A stretch of DNA of 42,282 nt from an uncultured Lachnospiraceae bacterium (GCA_902781215.1 CACZIO010000024.1:1-42282); one strand, 5' to 3'. Counted from the stretch's first letter, positions 1 through 8,333 are shown. Program-made: numbers and translations. The notes: generated by a model not told the origin, from the sequence alone.

Positions 1-731
1 CAGTCACAGGAGACGGACATGTTGCGGAGCACGTTGACAAAGGTAATGTTCTTGCCGAAGTGGTCGACGGTGCCCTTGGAGGACTCCGCCATGCGCTCCA
101 TCAGTTCCTCCTGGGCGATGTCCCAGTGGTTGAACTTGCCGGTCCTGGTGTGGATCTGGGCCTTGCCGACGAGGGCGTCCGCGCAGCCGATGCCGATGTT
201 CTTGTTGGAGCCGCCGAAGCCGCCCATGACATGGCCCTTGAAATGGGTCAGGACAAAGAGGGAATCATAGTTGAGCAGGTGGCTGCCGACAGAGATCTCG
301 GGGATCCACTTGGCGCCCTTGACCGGGAGCATGGCTGTGCCTTCCTCATCCATGATATCGACCGGGCAGAAGGTCCAGCCGTTGTGCTTGATGGTCTCGC
401 GGTGCTTCTCGGTCGAGTCGCGGTCACCGGGATAGAATGTATTGGTGTCGACAATGGCGGCGTCCCTGAGGGCGGGCTCGTTCTCGATCAGGTGCTTCAC
501 CCAGGGACGGGGAATGATGTTGGGGCCGTCCTTTTCGCCGGTGTGGAGCTTGATCGCGACCTTACCGGTGATATAGCCGTTGACCCTGTCATAAATCTTC
601 TGCAGGCCTTCCGGGGAGAGATCGCGTGTAAAATATACGATGGACTCGTTTCCTTTTCTCTCCTCATAGGGAATATACTTATCTCCGTCTGTTCCCGGAA
701 CTGCATTCGCCTTCATTTTTATATCAGCCAT
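1..731 (-). CDS. DUF362-domain protein, C-terminus cut by window edge
   Basis: The reading frame starts at an ATG at 731 behind an excellent AGGAGG ribosome binding site and stays open to base 1, so about 243 N-terminal residues are present and the 3' end is missing. The product resembles DUF362 family proteins: it has the family's central region with the run HFKGHVMGGFGGSNKNIGIG and an early segment VAIKLHTGEKDG. Some family members carry a C-terminal 2[4Fe-4S] ferredoxin domain; that part would lie outside the window, so it cannot be judged. No signal peptide is visible, which suggests a cytoplasmic protein. The biochemical role of the family is not well defined. It is the last gene in the window of a same-strand series but has its own 186-nt upstream gap with an inverted repeat. 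Confidence 0.8.
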   Translation of the reverse strand, partial: MADIKMKANAVPGTDGDKYIPYEERKGNESIVYFTRDLSPEGLQKIYDRVNGYITGKVAIKLHTGEKDGPNIIPRPWVKHLIENEPALRDAAIVDTNTFYPGDRDSTEKHRETIKHNGWTFCPVDIMDEEGTAMLPVKGAKWIPEISVGSHLLNYDSLFVLTHFKGHVMGGFGGSNKNIGIGCADALVGKAQIHTRTGKFNHWDIAQEELMERMAESSKGTVDHFGKNITFVNVLRNMSVSCD

Positions 732-765
732 CCTGTAACCTCCTGATATTTTTCTGCATATTCTC

Positions 766-797
766 CGGGCAGTTTCTCCCTTGATTCTTACTGCCCG
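766..797. promoter_or_regulatory. Inverted repeat in the leader of the DUF362 gene
   Basis: Perfect 8-bp arms CGGGCAGT (766-773) and ACTGCCCG (790-797) flank a 16-nt loop, about 35 nt upstream of the start codon at 731. AT-rich sequence resembling a promoter (on the minus strand GGATAATACAT, near 855) lies farther upstream, so the repeat would fall in the transcribed leader. It may be an RNA hairpin or an operator. No U-tract follows it, so it is not an intrinsic terminator. Confidence 0.4.
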
Positions 798-917
798 AAT
801 GTATTTCCTGCAATCTGATTGTTGTCTGATACAATCTGATCCGGATTAAATGTATTATCCTTTATATTCTAAAGGAAAAACACGTCCTTGGCTATCCCCC
901 CGGGAGGGTTTTATCTG

Positions 918-1574
918 TCAGCGCCAGTATTCCGCAGATACCGGGAAGTCAAAATATGTGTCCGGATAGGGCTCGTCCCCCAGTGTGAAATGCCACCACT
1001 CGCAGTCGATGGGCACGAAACCGTTTCTGGTCATGAGCCGCTGCAGGGTCATCCTGTTCTCGAACTGGTCCTCTGTGATCCCTCTGTAATCAGGGTGGGA
1101 GAGCTCTCCGAAATAGTCAAAGGGGCCGCCCATATCCACTTCCTTACCCGTCTTCATATCCAGCAGGGTCAGGTCCACTGCGCTGCCCCTGCTGTGGCTG
1201 GACCGGCTGGCGATATAGCCCCTGACAAAGAGCTCCTGCTTCTGAAGCTCAGGGTAAAAGTAGGGCTTCATCCTGAGGTCCAGGTCCTCGATCCCCCACA
1301 GGACAAACTGCCTGACGGCCCTGGCCGGGCGGTACGTATCGTAGATCTTGAGCCGGTAACCCTGGACGATCGCCTCGTTGCTGACCGCCTGCAGGGCTCT
1401 GGCCGCCTTCCTGGTCAGGATGGCACAGGGCTCCTCATAGCCGTTGATGCGGCTCCCGATAAAGTTATAGCTTGAGTAGTAGCGGATCTCCTGCACGATG
1501 TCGGGGATGAGGTCCGCCAGGAGAACAAAGCCCGATGTGTCCATCTCCGCCCGCCGCTGATATAGATTGGTCAT
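918..1574 (-). CDS. VanX-like D-alanyl-D-alanine dipeptidase (peptidase M15D)
   Basis: The 218-residue protein carries the zinc-peptidase signature of the VanX/DdpX family: SSHSRGSAVD (His127, Asp134) and EWWH (Glu192 as base, His195 as ligand), plus an arginine in the segment YDTYRPARA around residue 82 that matches the transition-state arginine of VanX. Such enzymes hydrolyse D-Ala-D-Ala. Without vanA/vanH partners nearby, the likely role is dipeptide recycling or wall turnover, not vancomycin resistance. No signal peptide is present, as in cytoplasmic VanX. The start at 1574 has GGAGA 10 nt upstream. It follows dapF on the same strand with about 50 nt between them. Family assignment is firm; the physiological substrate is inferred. 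Confidence 0.9.
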   Translation of the reverse strand: MTNLYQRRAEMDTSGFVLLADLIPDIVQEIRYYSSYNFIGSRINGYEEPCAILTRKAARALQAVSNEAIVQGYRLKIYDTYRPARAVRQFVLWGIEDLDLRMKPYFYPELQKQELFVRGYIASRSSHSRGSAVDLTLLDMKTGKEVDMGGPFDYFGELSHPDYRGITEDQFENRMTLQRLMTRNGFVPIDCEWWHFTLGDEPYPDTYFDFPVSAEYWR

Positions 1575-1626
1575 ATAGCTGTTTCTCCTTGCTAACCGAT
1601 GCCGGAGGCTCTGCTGCCTGCTGACC

Positions 1627-2538
1627 TTATACCTGCACGGTGCCCTCGAATACAGTCGTCGCGGGGCCGGTCATCCAGACCAGGTTCTCCTCCGGATCCC
1701 ACTCGATGAGGAGCCTGCCGCCCAGGACCTGGACCTCCAGCTTCGAGGCGGTGAAACCGTTGAGGACACCGGCGACGCAGACCGCGCAGCAGCCGGTGCC
1801 GCAGGCCAGAGTCTCGCCGCTGCCGCGCTCCCAGACCCTCATTTTCACGTGGTTCTGGTCGATGATCTCGACGAACTCGGTGTTGGTCCGGTTGGGGAAG
1901 CGTGTGTGGTTTTCGAAGAGGGGACCGATCTTCTCGATCTCCAGGCCGTCCGTGTCATCGATGTAGACGACGGCATGGGGGTTGCCCATGGAGACGCAGG
2001 TCATCTCATAATCGCCGGCCGCCTGGCCGCCGGACCTGTCATCTGCACCGGTACTGCTCTCCGCGCCTGGCAGGTTGATGTGGATAGGCTCCGCCACGAC
2101 CGGTGAGCTGCCGGCTGCAACGGGGATGTCCTCCGCGTCCAGGATCGGCGCGCCCATATTGACGCGGACCGAACTGACCGCTTCCCTGCCGTCCTTCTCC
2201 TCTGTATAGAGGGTCAGATACTTGATCTTCCCGAAGCTCTCGACCGTGATCTCTTTCTTATCCGTCATGCCCTTGTCAAAGACGAACTTGCCCACGCAGC
2301 GGAGGCCGTTGCCGCACATCTCCCCGCGGGTCCCGTCCGCATTCCACATCTCCATCTCGAAATCCGCGATTTCAGAGGGATTGATGAAGATCACACCGTC
2401 GCCGCCGATGCCGAAGTGGCGGTCGCTGAGCCTGCGGATGATCTCCGGCTTTTTCTCCGGATCGATCTGGTGGTCAAAGCCGCTGATGTAGACATAGTCG
2501 TTGCCGCAGCCTTCCATTTTGGTAAAACGTACTTCCAT
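1627..2538 (-). CDS. dapF: Diaminopimelate epimerase
   Basis: DapF converts LL- to meso-diaminopimelate for lysine and peptidoglycan synthesis in the cytoplasm. The 303-residue product starts with the family's TKMEGCGNDYVY segment and has both catalytic cysteine motifs, MCGNGLRC (Cys75) and ACGTGCCA (Cys246). It is some 25 residues longer than usual because a Gly/Ser/Ala-rich insert sits at about residues 150-185, between the two halves of the fold. The insert is in frame and avoids the active-site motifs. The start at 2538 has GGAG 9 nt upstream. It lies 44 nt downstream of the methyltransferase gene and about 50 nt upstream of the dipeptidase gene, consistent with co-transcription. Confidence 0.96.
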   Translation of the reverse strand: MEVRFTKMEGCGNDYVYISGFDHQIDPEKKPEIIRRLSDRHFGIGGDGVIFINPSEIADFEMEMWNADGTRGEMCGNGLRCVGKFVFDKGMTDKKEITVESFGKIKYLTLYTEEKDGREAVSSVRVNMGAPILDAEDIPVAAGSSPVVAEPIHINLPGAESSTGADDRSGGQAAGDYEMTCVSMGNPHAVVYIDDTDGLEIEKIGPLFENHTRFPNRTNTEFVEIIDQNHVKMRVWERGSGETLACGTGCCAVCVAGVLNGFTASKLEVQVLGGRLLIEWDPEENLVWMTGPATTVFEGTVQV

Positions 2539-2582
2539 GTATTTTTCTCCGTATTGATATGATTGACGGTTCTCCGGTCCCT

Positions 2583-3617
2583 TTATTTCTCCCGGCGGAC
2601 GACCGCCATGGCGCGCTCGGTATTGTCATCCACGGGGCCGCCGGTGGTGACATCCTGCATATCGATCCAGACCAGGCCTGCCCGCTCTGCCGCGGCCCGG
2701 AGCTGGTCCGGCGTATAGCCGCGCTGCCTGTGGACTTCGTCAAAACGGCGGAAAAGGCTGCCGTCACTTACTTCATCAGCCTCATCTGCCTGATAATCTT
2801 CATCTCCTGCCCCGGCATGGCCGCAGGCTTCCGGAACAGCCGTTTCCCCATCATTCCCGGGTGTGTCATCCAGGCCTGCCGGGCCGGCGGATCCGGCCGC
2901 CGCGACAAAGATCGCGAGATCATATTCGTTGATGCAGGTCTCCGGGTCGTAATAGTTGTCCCAGATAAAGGCGCAGTCGCCGCGGTCCTCCGCGATCGTC
3001 CTGTCGCCGATGACATCCCGGTAGAGGTGGACGGTCTTGAAATCAAAAACAAAGATCCCGCCGGGCAGAAGGCTCCGGTGCACGCAACGGAACATGGCCT
3101 CCAGATCCGCCTCCTCCAGCAGGTAGTTGATGCTGTCGCCGACGCTGACCATGGCGCCAGCGGCGCCGTAGAGTTCAAAGTCGCGCATGTCCTGCAGGGT
3201 GTAGAGGATATCCCGGCCGGATTCCATCCTGCGCTCCTGGGCGATCCCCAGCATGTCCTCCGACAGGTCGATGCCGATCATGTCATAGCCCCGGTCCGCC
3301 AGGATCTCCGTGAGCTTTCCCGTTCCGCAGCCCAGGTCGACGACGATGTTGGCCTCCTCACGGAGAGCATCGCCTGCGTCCGCGCTCCTGTCTGCCGGTC
3401 CGGATTTCTCTCCCGTCAGCCCTGCTGCAGCAGAGTCAGCTGCCCCTTTTGTCTGCCGGCTGATTTCCGCGCATATGCTCCCTCCGGCTGCACCGGACAT
3501 CTCTCTTTTCAGTCCGTACCGGTCCAGCCAGGCGCAGACCCGGTCCGCCCAATCCTCATAGGGCTCCTGATCCATAAATGTATCGTAAACATATGCAAAA
3601 TTCGTGTAACTGTCCAA
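2583..3617 (-). CDS. Class I SAM-dependent methyltransferase with two inserts
   Basis: The N-terminus (YTNFAYVYDTFMD) and the SAM-binding motif I VVDLGCGTGKLTEIL identify a cytoplasmic class I methyltransferase of the common Firmicute type annotated only by fold. Motif I is followed by an acidic residue in GIDLSEDML, which would bind the ribose. The substrate is unknown. At 344 residues it is about 90 longer than typical. The excess is two hydrophilic Ala/Gly/Asp-rich stretches, one before motif I (roughly residues 48-85) and one in the C-terminal half (roughly 240-285). The start is a TTG at 3617; no in-frame ATG exists close upstream, and GGAAGG lies about 14 nt ahead. It follows hisC after a repeat-bearing 71-nt spacer. 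Confidence 0.85.
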   Translation of the reverse strand: MDSYTNFAYVYDTFMDQEPYEDWADRVCAWLDRYGLKREMSGAAGGSICAEISRQTKGAADSAAAGLTGEKSGPADRSADAGDALREEANIVVDLGCGTGKLTEILADRGYDMIGIDLSEDMLGIAQERRMESGRDILYTLQDMRDFELYGAAGAMVSVGDSINYLLEEADLEAMFRCVHRSLLPGGIFVFDFKTVHLYRDVIGDRTIAEDRGDCAFIWDNYYDPETCINEYDLAIFVAAAGSAGPAGLDDTPGNDGETAVPEACGHAGAGDEDYQADEADEVSDGSLFRRFDEVHRQRGYTPDQLRAAAERAGLVWIDMQDVTTGGPVDDNTERAMAVVRREK

Positions 3618-3642
3618 GACGCTGACACCATCCTTCCAAAGC

Positions 3643-3692
3643 CTGGTGGTTTATGAGAACCGTCCCTGGTGGTTTTGTCCCCGGTGGTTTAA
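3643..3692. repeat. Dispersed repeat copy at the hisC stop codon
   Basis: The plus strand reads three CCxGGTGGTTT-like units around the core GAACCGTCCC (3657-3666). On the minus strand the hisC stop codon TAA (3691-3689) runs straight into ACCACC and GGGAC blocks. The same core and the same position at a stop codon recur at 15374 and 20459. Confidence 0.7.
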
Positions 3693-4771
3693 GCCAGGAT
3701 CTCGCGCAGGGCGTCGACGACGCGGTCCATCTGGTCGTCGGTGCCGATGGTAATGCGGAGGTAGTCGCTGATGCGGGGCTTGTTGAAGTGGCGCACAATG
3801 ATCCTGCGGGCGCGCAGGGCGGCCTGCAGGTCGGCACCGGAGAAGGCGGGATGTCTGGCAAAGACGAAGTTGGCCCTGGAATCCGGGAATTCAAAGCCCA
3901 GGGCGCGCAGTTCCGCCTTGAAGCGCTCGCGGGTCGCGGCGATCCTGCCTGTGGTCTCCGCAAACCAGGCGGCATCCTTTGCGGACGCGGTCCCGATCCG
4001 GATGGAGGGCAGGTTCATGGTGTAGGAATTGAAGGAGAACTTGACGTCCTTCAGGTAGCCGATCAGCTTCTCATTGCCGATGGCAAAGCCCACGCGGGCA
4101 CCCGCCATGGCGCGGGACTTGGAGAAGGTCTGGACGACCAGGAGATTGTCGTATTTCTCCAGAAGGGGAAGGGCGGTCTTCGCGCCGAAATCCACATAGG
4201 CCTCGTCGACGATGACGATGCAGTCGGGGTTGGCTGCCACGATCTGCTCGACCGCTTCCTGTCCCAGCTCGACGCCGGTGGGCGCGTTGGGGTTGGGAAA
4301 GATGATACCGCCGCAGGCCTGCCCGGACTTCGCGGGGATATAGTCCGCGGGATCGATGGAAAAATCATCCTTCAGCGGGATCCGGCGGAAGGGGATCCGG
4401 TAGAGGCTGGCCCAGACGTCGTAGAAGGAATAGGTGATGTCCGGGAAGAGGAGGGGTTCCTCCTCTGTGCAGCCCGCGAAAAAGGTCAGAAAGCAGAGGG
4501 CCAGCACGTCGTCGGAGCCGACGCCCACAAAGAGCTGGTCCGGCTTCACATGGTACTGGGCCGCCAGCGCCTCGACCAGGGGCGTCGCGTCCATATCGGG
4601 ATAGAGACGCAGGGCGCTGCTGTCGCCCGCCAGATCCCGGATGGCCGCCTCTACGCCCGGCGCGGGCGGGTAGGGGCACTCGTTGGTGTTGAGCTTGATG
4701 ATGTCTTTTTCCTTCGGCTGCTCGCCCGCCACATAGGGCTCAACCTTTCTGATTCTGTCTTCCCATGACAT
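3689..4771 (-). CDS. hisC: Histidinol-phosphate aminotransferase
   Basis: This PLP enzyme (fold type I, aminotransferase class I/II) converts imidazole-acetol phosphate to histidinol phosphate in histidine synthesis; paralogues can act on other aromatic acids or on phosphonate and cobalamin precursors. The 360-residue protein begins MSWEDRIRKVEPYVAGEQ, the usual HisC N-terminus. It contains NPNAPTG, the VDEAYVDFG segment, and the Schiff-base lysine in TFSKSRAMAGARVG near residue 217. I placed the start at 4771, the second methionine, because AAGAGG lies 10 nt upstream and the alignment with the family begins there. No other his gene is in the window, so the histidine role is by family only. 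Confidence 0.92.
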   Translation of the reverse strand: MSWEDRIRKVEPYVAGEQPKEKDIIKLNTNECPYPPAPGVEAAIRDLAGDSSALRLYPDMDATPLVEALAAQYHVKPDQLFVGVGSDDVLALCFLTFFAGCTEEEPLLFPDITYSFYDVWASLYRIPFRRIPLKDDFSIDPADYIPAKSGQACGGIIFPNPNAPTGVELGQEAVEQIVAANPDCIVIVDEAYVDFGAKTALPLLEKYDNLLVVQTFSKSRAMAGARVGFAIGNEKLIGYLKDVKFSFNSYTMNLPSIRIGTASAKDAAWFAETTGRIAATRERFKAELRALGFEFPDSRANFVFARHPAFSGADLQAALRARRIIVRHFNKPRISDYLRITIGTDDQMDRVVDALREILA

Positions 4772-4902
4772 AGACGTATCCTCTTTCCTCATTTCTTCTG
4801 TTCATCGATTAAATGTATGGACAAAAACGTCACTGTACAGACCCTCTCGAAATTCGAGATGCCTTTCGCGCACAAGAGTTTTCTTTTTCCATATGGCTCT
4901 TA

Positions 4903-5973
4903 TCAACCGGCCGCTGTCTCCACGCGGGAATCTCCGCGCGAGACCGTGACGTGATAACCAATCTTCTCCATGCGCAGCTCCATGCAGCGGCGGCACTCCG
5001 CGGCCTCGTCGCCGGTACAGATCTTGCCGTCGTAGAGCATGTACTTGTCCCGGACGCCGGATGGGGACAGGTTGGGCATGACCACATTGGCGCCCGCCTG
5101 AATGCCCATCTCCCGCCCCTGCGGATGGATGGTCCCCAGGGCGGTCGTGGCCGGCAGCAGGACGCGCGGGTGCATGAGCCTGATCACGGCCAGCAGGTGG
5201 AGGGTGTCCTCCAGCGTCCCCGGCGCCTTGTCCCGAAAGGGCGTGTCCGCGTGCGGGATAAAGGGCCCGATCCCGATCATGTGCGGCCGGAACTCCTTCA
5301 TGAAATACAGGTCGTCCAGCAGGTAGTCCGTGGTCTGGAAGGGGCTGCCGACCATCATCCCGCAGCCCACCTGGAAGCCGATCTCCCGCAGGTCCGAAAG
5401 GCAGCGCCGCCGGTTTTCAATGGTCAGGGCCGCCGGGTGCAGCAGGCGGTAGTGGTCCGGATTGATGGTCTCGTGCCGCAGCAGGTACCGGTCCGCACCC
5501 GCGTCAAAAAAGGCCCGGTAGCTCTCCCGCGGCCGCTCGCCGATCGACAGCGTCACGGCGCAGTCCGGGTGCCGGTCCTTGATTCCGCGGACCAGGGCGC
5601 AGATCCTTTCATCCGTAAAAAAAAGATCCTCGCCGCCCTGCAGGACAAAGGTTCGAAATCCCAGTGCATAGCCCTTGTCACAGCAATCGAAGATCTCGTC
5701 TTCCGACAGCCTGTAGCGCTGCGCATTACGGTTGGAGCACCGGATCCCGCAGTAGAGGCAGTCGTTTCTGCAATAATTGGTAAACTCGATCAGGCCGCGC
5801 AGATAGACCTCTTTCCCGTAATACGCCTCGCGCACCTCGCGCGCGTTCGCATACAGAAAAGAGGCGTCCTCCTGCGTCAGCGTCGTCAGCAGTGTCTGCA
5901 TCTCCTCGCGCGGCAGTGTCTGGTCACGCCGCAGCTCCTCGATGCGGTCCCTGTTATTCATCATTTTTTTCAT
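4903..5973 (-). CDS. hydE: [FeFe] hydrogenase H-cluster maturase HydE (radical SAM)
   Basis: HydE is a radical SAM enzyme that, with HydG and HydF, builds the diiron subcluster of [FeFe] hydrogenase. The 356-residue protein has the CX3CX2C cluster motif in FTNYCRNDCLYCG (about residues 68-75), followed by the HydE-typical IRCSNRNAQRYRL, and it lacks the long C-terminal domain of HydG. The start at 5973 gives MKKMMNNRDRIEEL with AAAGG upstream; an in-frame extension to 6042 has no ribosome site and looks like leader. It lies 15 kb from the hydrogenase structural genes. hydF and hydG are not in the window. Confidence 0.93.
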   Translation of the reverse strand: MKKMMNNRDRIEELRRDQTLPREEMQTLLTTLTQEDASFLYANAREVREAYYGKEVYLRGLIEFTNYCRNDCLYCGIRCSNRNAQRYRLSEDEIFDCCDKGYALGFRTFVLQGGEDLFFTDERICALVRGIKDRHPDCAVTLSIGERPRESYRAFFDAGADRYLLRHETINPDHYRLLHPAALTIENRRRCLSDLREIGFQVGCGMMVGSPFQTTDYLLDDLYFMKEFRPHMIGIGPFIPHADTPFRDKAPGTLEDTLHLLAVIRLMHPRVLLPATTALGTIHPQGREMGIQAGANVVMPNLSPSGVRDKYMLYDGKICTGDEAAECRRCMELRMEKIGYHVTVSRGDSRVETAAG

Positions 5974-6110
5974 AAAACCTTTACGAATCCAGGAACAGTC
6001 CCTTTTCACAGATCCGGGGCCGCCCCTTCCCTGCGCCGGCATATAAAAGAAGATATCTTAAATATCTTATACGCCCGGCGCCTGCAGCCGCTCATGTCCT
6101 GCCTGCAGAC

Positions 6111-6704
6111 CTATTCCGCAGGCTTTGCGCTCTCCGCAGTCTGATCTGCAGGTGCAGCCTGCCCGCTTTTCTCCTTGCCGGCATTTTGATCAGGAGCAGC
6201 CTTATCTTCCTTTTTCTCCATGCCTTCACCCGCCGGAGCAGCCTCCTCGGTCTTCTCCTCCGCCGCATCTTTTGCGTTTTTGTCCGGCGCGGCCTGGTCT
6301 GTCTTCTGCTCCGCCTGCTTCGCGGAATCGGACTGACCGCCCGCCGCGGAGGTCTCCTCCTCTTCGGCATCCTCCGCCGCCGTGTTATAGGTGTGGTAGC
6401 GGATCACGACCTCCGTATCGGGGGGCACCTTGACGCCGGGATCATAATTCTTATCGCCGCCGACAGAGATCTCCTCGACCTCCCCGTTCTTGAACCGCCA
6501 GCTGAACAGCAGGTCCTCAATCGGCTCGGTCCGGATATTGGTGAAGCCCTTGTCCTCGAAGTCCTCGATGACTTCCTTGTAGTTACGCCCGCGCTGCATG
6601 TTCATGCCGGAGGGCGTCTCCACCTTTTCAACACTTCCCCCGCCGCAGCCTGTCAGAATGCAGACCAGCAACAGTATGCTCAGAAAATGTCTTATTTTAC
6701 TCAT
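6111..6704 (-). CDS. Lipoprotein with PASTA-like domain and charged tail
   Basis: The 197-residue product has a lipoprotein signal peptide with lipobox LTGC (Cys20). A domain of about 75 residues follows (GRNYKEVIEDFEDKGFTNI, then VGGDKNYDPGVKVPPDTEVV), which looks like the PASTA-related module common in Gram-positive membrane and lipoproteins. The C-terminal 80 or so residues are low-complexity Ala/Glu/Lys/Pro with loosely repeated AAPDxNA units, likely a disordered wall spacer. The start at 6704 is fixed by AGAGGA about 8 nt upstream and by the signal peptide; a longer frame to 6776 lacks these. Its first 8 bases overlap the end of the toxin gene, implying translational coupling. Function is unknown; the domain call is by pattern only. 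Confidence 0.8.
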   Translation of the reverse strand: MSKIRHFLSILLLVCILTGCGGGSVEKVETPSGMNMQRGRNYKEVIEDFEDKGFTNIRTEPIEDLLFSWRFKNGEVEEISVGGDKNYDPGVKVPPDTEVVIRYHTYNTAAEDAEEEETSAAGGQSDSAKQAEQKTDQAAPDKNAKDAAEEKTEEAAPAGEGMEKKEDKAAPDQNAGKEKSGQAAPADQTAESAKPAE

Positions 6705-6957
6705 CGTAATGTCCTCTGCACTGGTAAATCGTGATAATGTCAGATGAATAGCTGTATACCAGACGGTCCTTCTCATTGATCCGCCTGCTCCATTTTCCTT
6801 CCTCCCCTTTCAGGGGCTCCGGTTTTCCTTCACCTGAAAAGGGTTCTCTTGCAATTGCCCTGAGCAGGCTGTTGATCTTTTTCAGAGTTTTTCTATCCTG
6901 CCACTGCCAATATATGTAATCTTCCAGACCGTCTTCCGTAAAGTTGAAATCACTCAT
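6697..6957 (-). CDS. yoeB: YoeB/Txe-family toxin (mRNA interferase)
   Basis: The 86-residue protein is a close pattern match to YoeB ribosome-dependent endoribonucleases. It has WQWQDRKTLKKINSLL, the GKPEPLKG block, WSRRINEKDRLVY with the catalytic-region Glu and Arg, and the C-terminal CRGHY carrying the conserved His-Tyr. The start at 6957 (MSDFNF) lies inside the last codons of the antitoxin gene, an 8-nt overlap typical of type II toxin-antitoxin pairs. The in-frame methionine 24 nt earlier would extend the overlap and adds nothing conserved. All key residues appear intact, so it should be functional. Its stop codon overlaps the lipoprotein start. Confidence 0.93.
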   Translation of the reverse strand: MSDFNFTEDGLEDYIYWQWQDRKTLKKINSLLRAIAREPFSGEGKPEPLKGEEGKWSRRINEKDRLVYSYSSDIITIYQCRGHYDE

Positions 6958-7225
6958 CGAGTGCCATCGTCTCCAGTTCATCCATGGTCTTTGTTATTGT
7001 GCGCCCTTCTTCCGCCTGCCGAAAAGAATGGTGAAGACGCTTCATATTGCTCTCTGAATAAAAGGGATCGATCGGATCCTCAATCATAAACGGAATCCTC
7101 CTGAGGCGAAGTGCTGTTTTCGTATAAGTCTCATAAAATGTCTGCTTTGTCTGACCCATATTCTGCAGCATCTCATTCAAAAGGTCGTAGTCTTTATCCT
7201 CCAGCCGGATACTGATCGTTTTCAT
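6950..7225 (-). CDS. RelB/DinJ-like antitoxin of the YoeB pair
   Basis: The 91-residue protein has an N-terminal ribbon-helix-helix-like segment, MKTISIRLEDKDYDLLNEML, followed by a helix and the LRRIPF block seen in DinJ/RelB antitoxins. An acidic, probably disordered C-terminal half would wrap the toxin. ATG at 7225 was chosen over the upstream GTG at 7234 because AGAGG sits 7-8 nt ahead of the ATG. The gene directly precedes and overlaps the toxin gene. As for the family, it probably represses its own promoter with the toxin as co-repressor; an imperfect palindrome lies upstream at 7374-7399. Confidence 0.85.
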   Translation of the reverse strand: MKTISIRLEDKDYDLLNEMLQNMGQTKQTFYETYTKTALRLRRIPFMIEDPIDPFYSESNMKRLHHSFRQAEEGRTITKTMDELETMALDE

Positions 7226-7373
7226 CTCATTCACCTCTCAACCAACCTGTTTTCTTTCATTACTAACACGACAAAAACAATCCATCATAAATGAATCCTT
7301 ACGGCGCCGGGCTCATCCAGAGTCTATATATGACTGTAAACCCAGCTCTCATATAACTAAAATATCATGTTTC

Positions 7374-7399
7374 GAATCGTATAGCAATCTATTCGATTC
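7374..7399. promoter_or_regulatory. Imperfect palindrome upstream of the toxin-antitoxin genes
   Basis: Arms GAATCGTATAG and CTATTCGATTC pair with two mismatches around a CAAT loop. On the minus strand the sequence continues with a possible promoter, TTGCTA, 17 nt, TATTTT, reading toward the antitoxin gene about 150 nt away. The region between 7226 and 7457 holds no other gene. It could be the TA operator/promoter or the end of the degV transcript. Confidence 0.3.
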
Positions 7400-7457
7400 A
7401 AAATACCCCGTATTTCATTCAATCAGGCTCATTGCAGCTGGAAAATCGATCAGGTCT

Positions 7458-8333
7458 TTAGTATTTATTGTCAAAATATGCCATGGCAACGGCGTCCGGG
7501 CCTGCGTAGGTCCCCACCGTCGCGCCGACAGGCACGATGGCGTTTGCGGCGAGGTCATAGGCCTCCCGCAGGTCCTCCGCCCCGTAGACGGCCGGGTTCT
7601 CCGCGATGATTTTCCTGAAATTCTCATCGGAAAAGCCGGTGAAGCCCAGGCAGTGGGGCATGGTGTAGTCGACGCCGCCGGTCCTGCGGATGAAGTCGGC
7701 GACCATGGTGTTGGCCTTTTTCATCCCGCGGGCCTTGCCGATCACGTCCACGAGCCCGTCCGTGATCGTGATGACCGGTTTGATCGAGAGGAGGTTGCCC
7801 GCCATGGCGGCGGCTGCGGAGATCCGGCCGCCCAGCCGCAGGTATTCCAGCGTGGAGAAGATGGAGATGACATGCACCCTCTTTTTGGCCTTCTCCACCA
7901 GGGCCGCTGCCTCCTGAAGCGTTTTGCCCTCATCGCGCAGACGGCAGGCGTACTCGACCAGGGCGTAGAGGGAGATGCAGAACTGACGGCTGTCGATGAC
8001 CTCGACCTGCCCCTCATAGTCCGCCGCTGCCGCGCAGGCGCTCTGGCAGGTACCCGAGACGCCGGAGGACATGGTGATGCACAGGACGCCCCTGCCGGCT
8101 GCCACGGCCTTCTCATACTCCTGCCCGAACTCATAGGGTGTAATCTGTGAAGTGCGCGGAAGCTGCTTTTTGTTGACCAGCCTGTCAAAAAACTCGTGGG
8201 GCTTCATGGTGACGCCGTCCAGAAATTCCTCGTCCCCGAAACGGGTGTGGATCGGCATCACGACGACCCCCAGCTTCTGCGCTGTCTCCTGGGGCATATC
8301 GCTCGCCGAATCCGTGATGATCTGAAAACTCAT
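7458..8333 (-). CDS. DegV family fatty-acid-binding protein
   Basis: This 291-residue protein has the DegV/FakB fold. It begins FQIITDSASDMPQETAQKLG, and TSQITPYEFGQEYEKA, ITMSSGVSGTCQSA and SLYALVEYACRLRDEG follow. Family members bind a fatty acid and present it to the kinase FakA for phosphorylation. No fakA is nearby, and several DegV paralogues per genome are normal in Clostridia. It is cytoplasmic and monocistronic in appearance, with AGGAG 9 nt before the ATG at 8333. The N-terminal TDSAS and the IxxSSGxSGT segment carry the serines expected around the lipid carboxylate. Family call firm; the bound lipid is unknown. Confidence 0.93.
   Translation of the reverse strand: MSFQIITDSASDMPQETAQKLGVVVMPIHTRFGDEEFLDGVTMKPHEFFDRLVNKKQLPRTSQITPYEFGQEYEKAVAAGRGVLCITMSSGVSGTCQSACAAAADYEGQVEVIDSRQFCISLYALVEYACRLRDEGKTLQEAAALVEKAKKRVHVISIFSTLEYLRLGGRISAAAAMAGNLLSIKPVITITDGLVDVIGKARGMKKANTMVADFIRRTGGVDYTMPHCLGFTGFSDENFRKIIAENPAVYGAEDLREAYDLAANAIVPVGATVGTYAGPDAVAMAYFDNKY

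Noticed and set aside
918-1574. Vancomycin resistance cluster
   Set aside because: Only a VanX-like dipeptidase is present; no vanA-type ligase, vanH or VanRS genes adjoin, so a wall-recycling role is more likely.
7340-7410. Possible tRNA (TTCGAATC and ATTCGATTC strings)
   Set aside because: The matches are arms of an imperfect palindrome; no acceptor stem, anticodon arm or CCA-proximal structure can be drawn.
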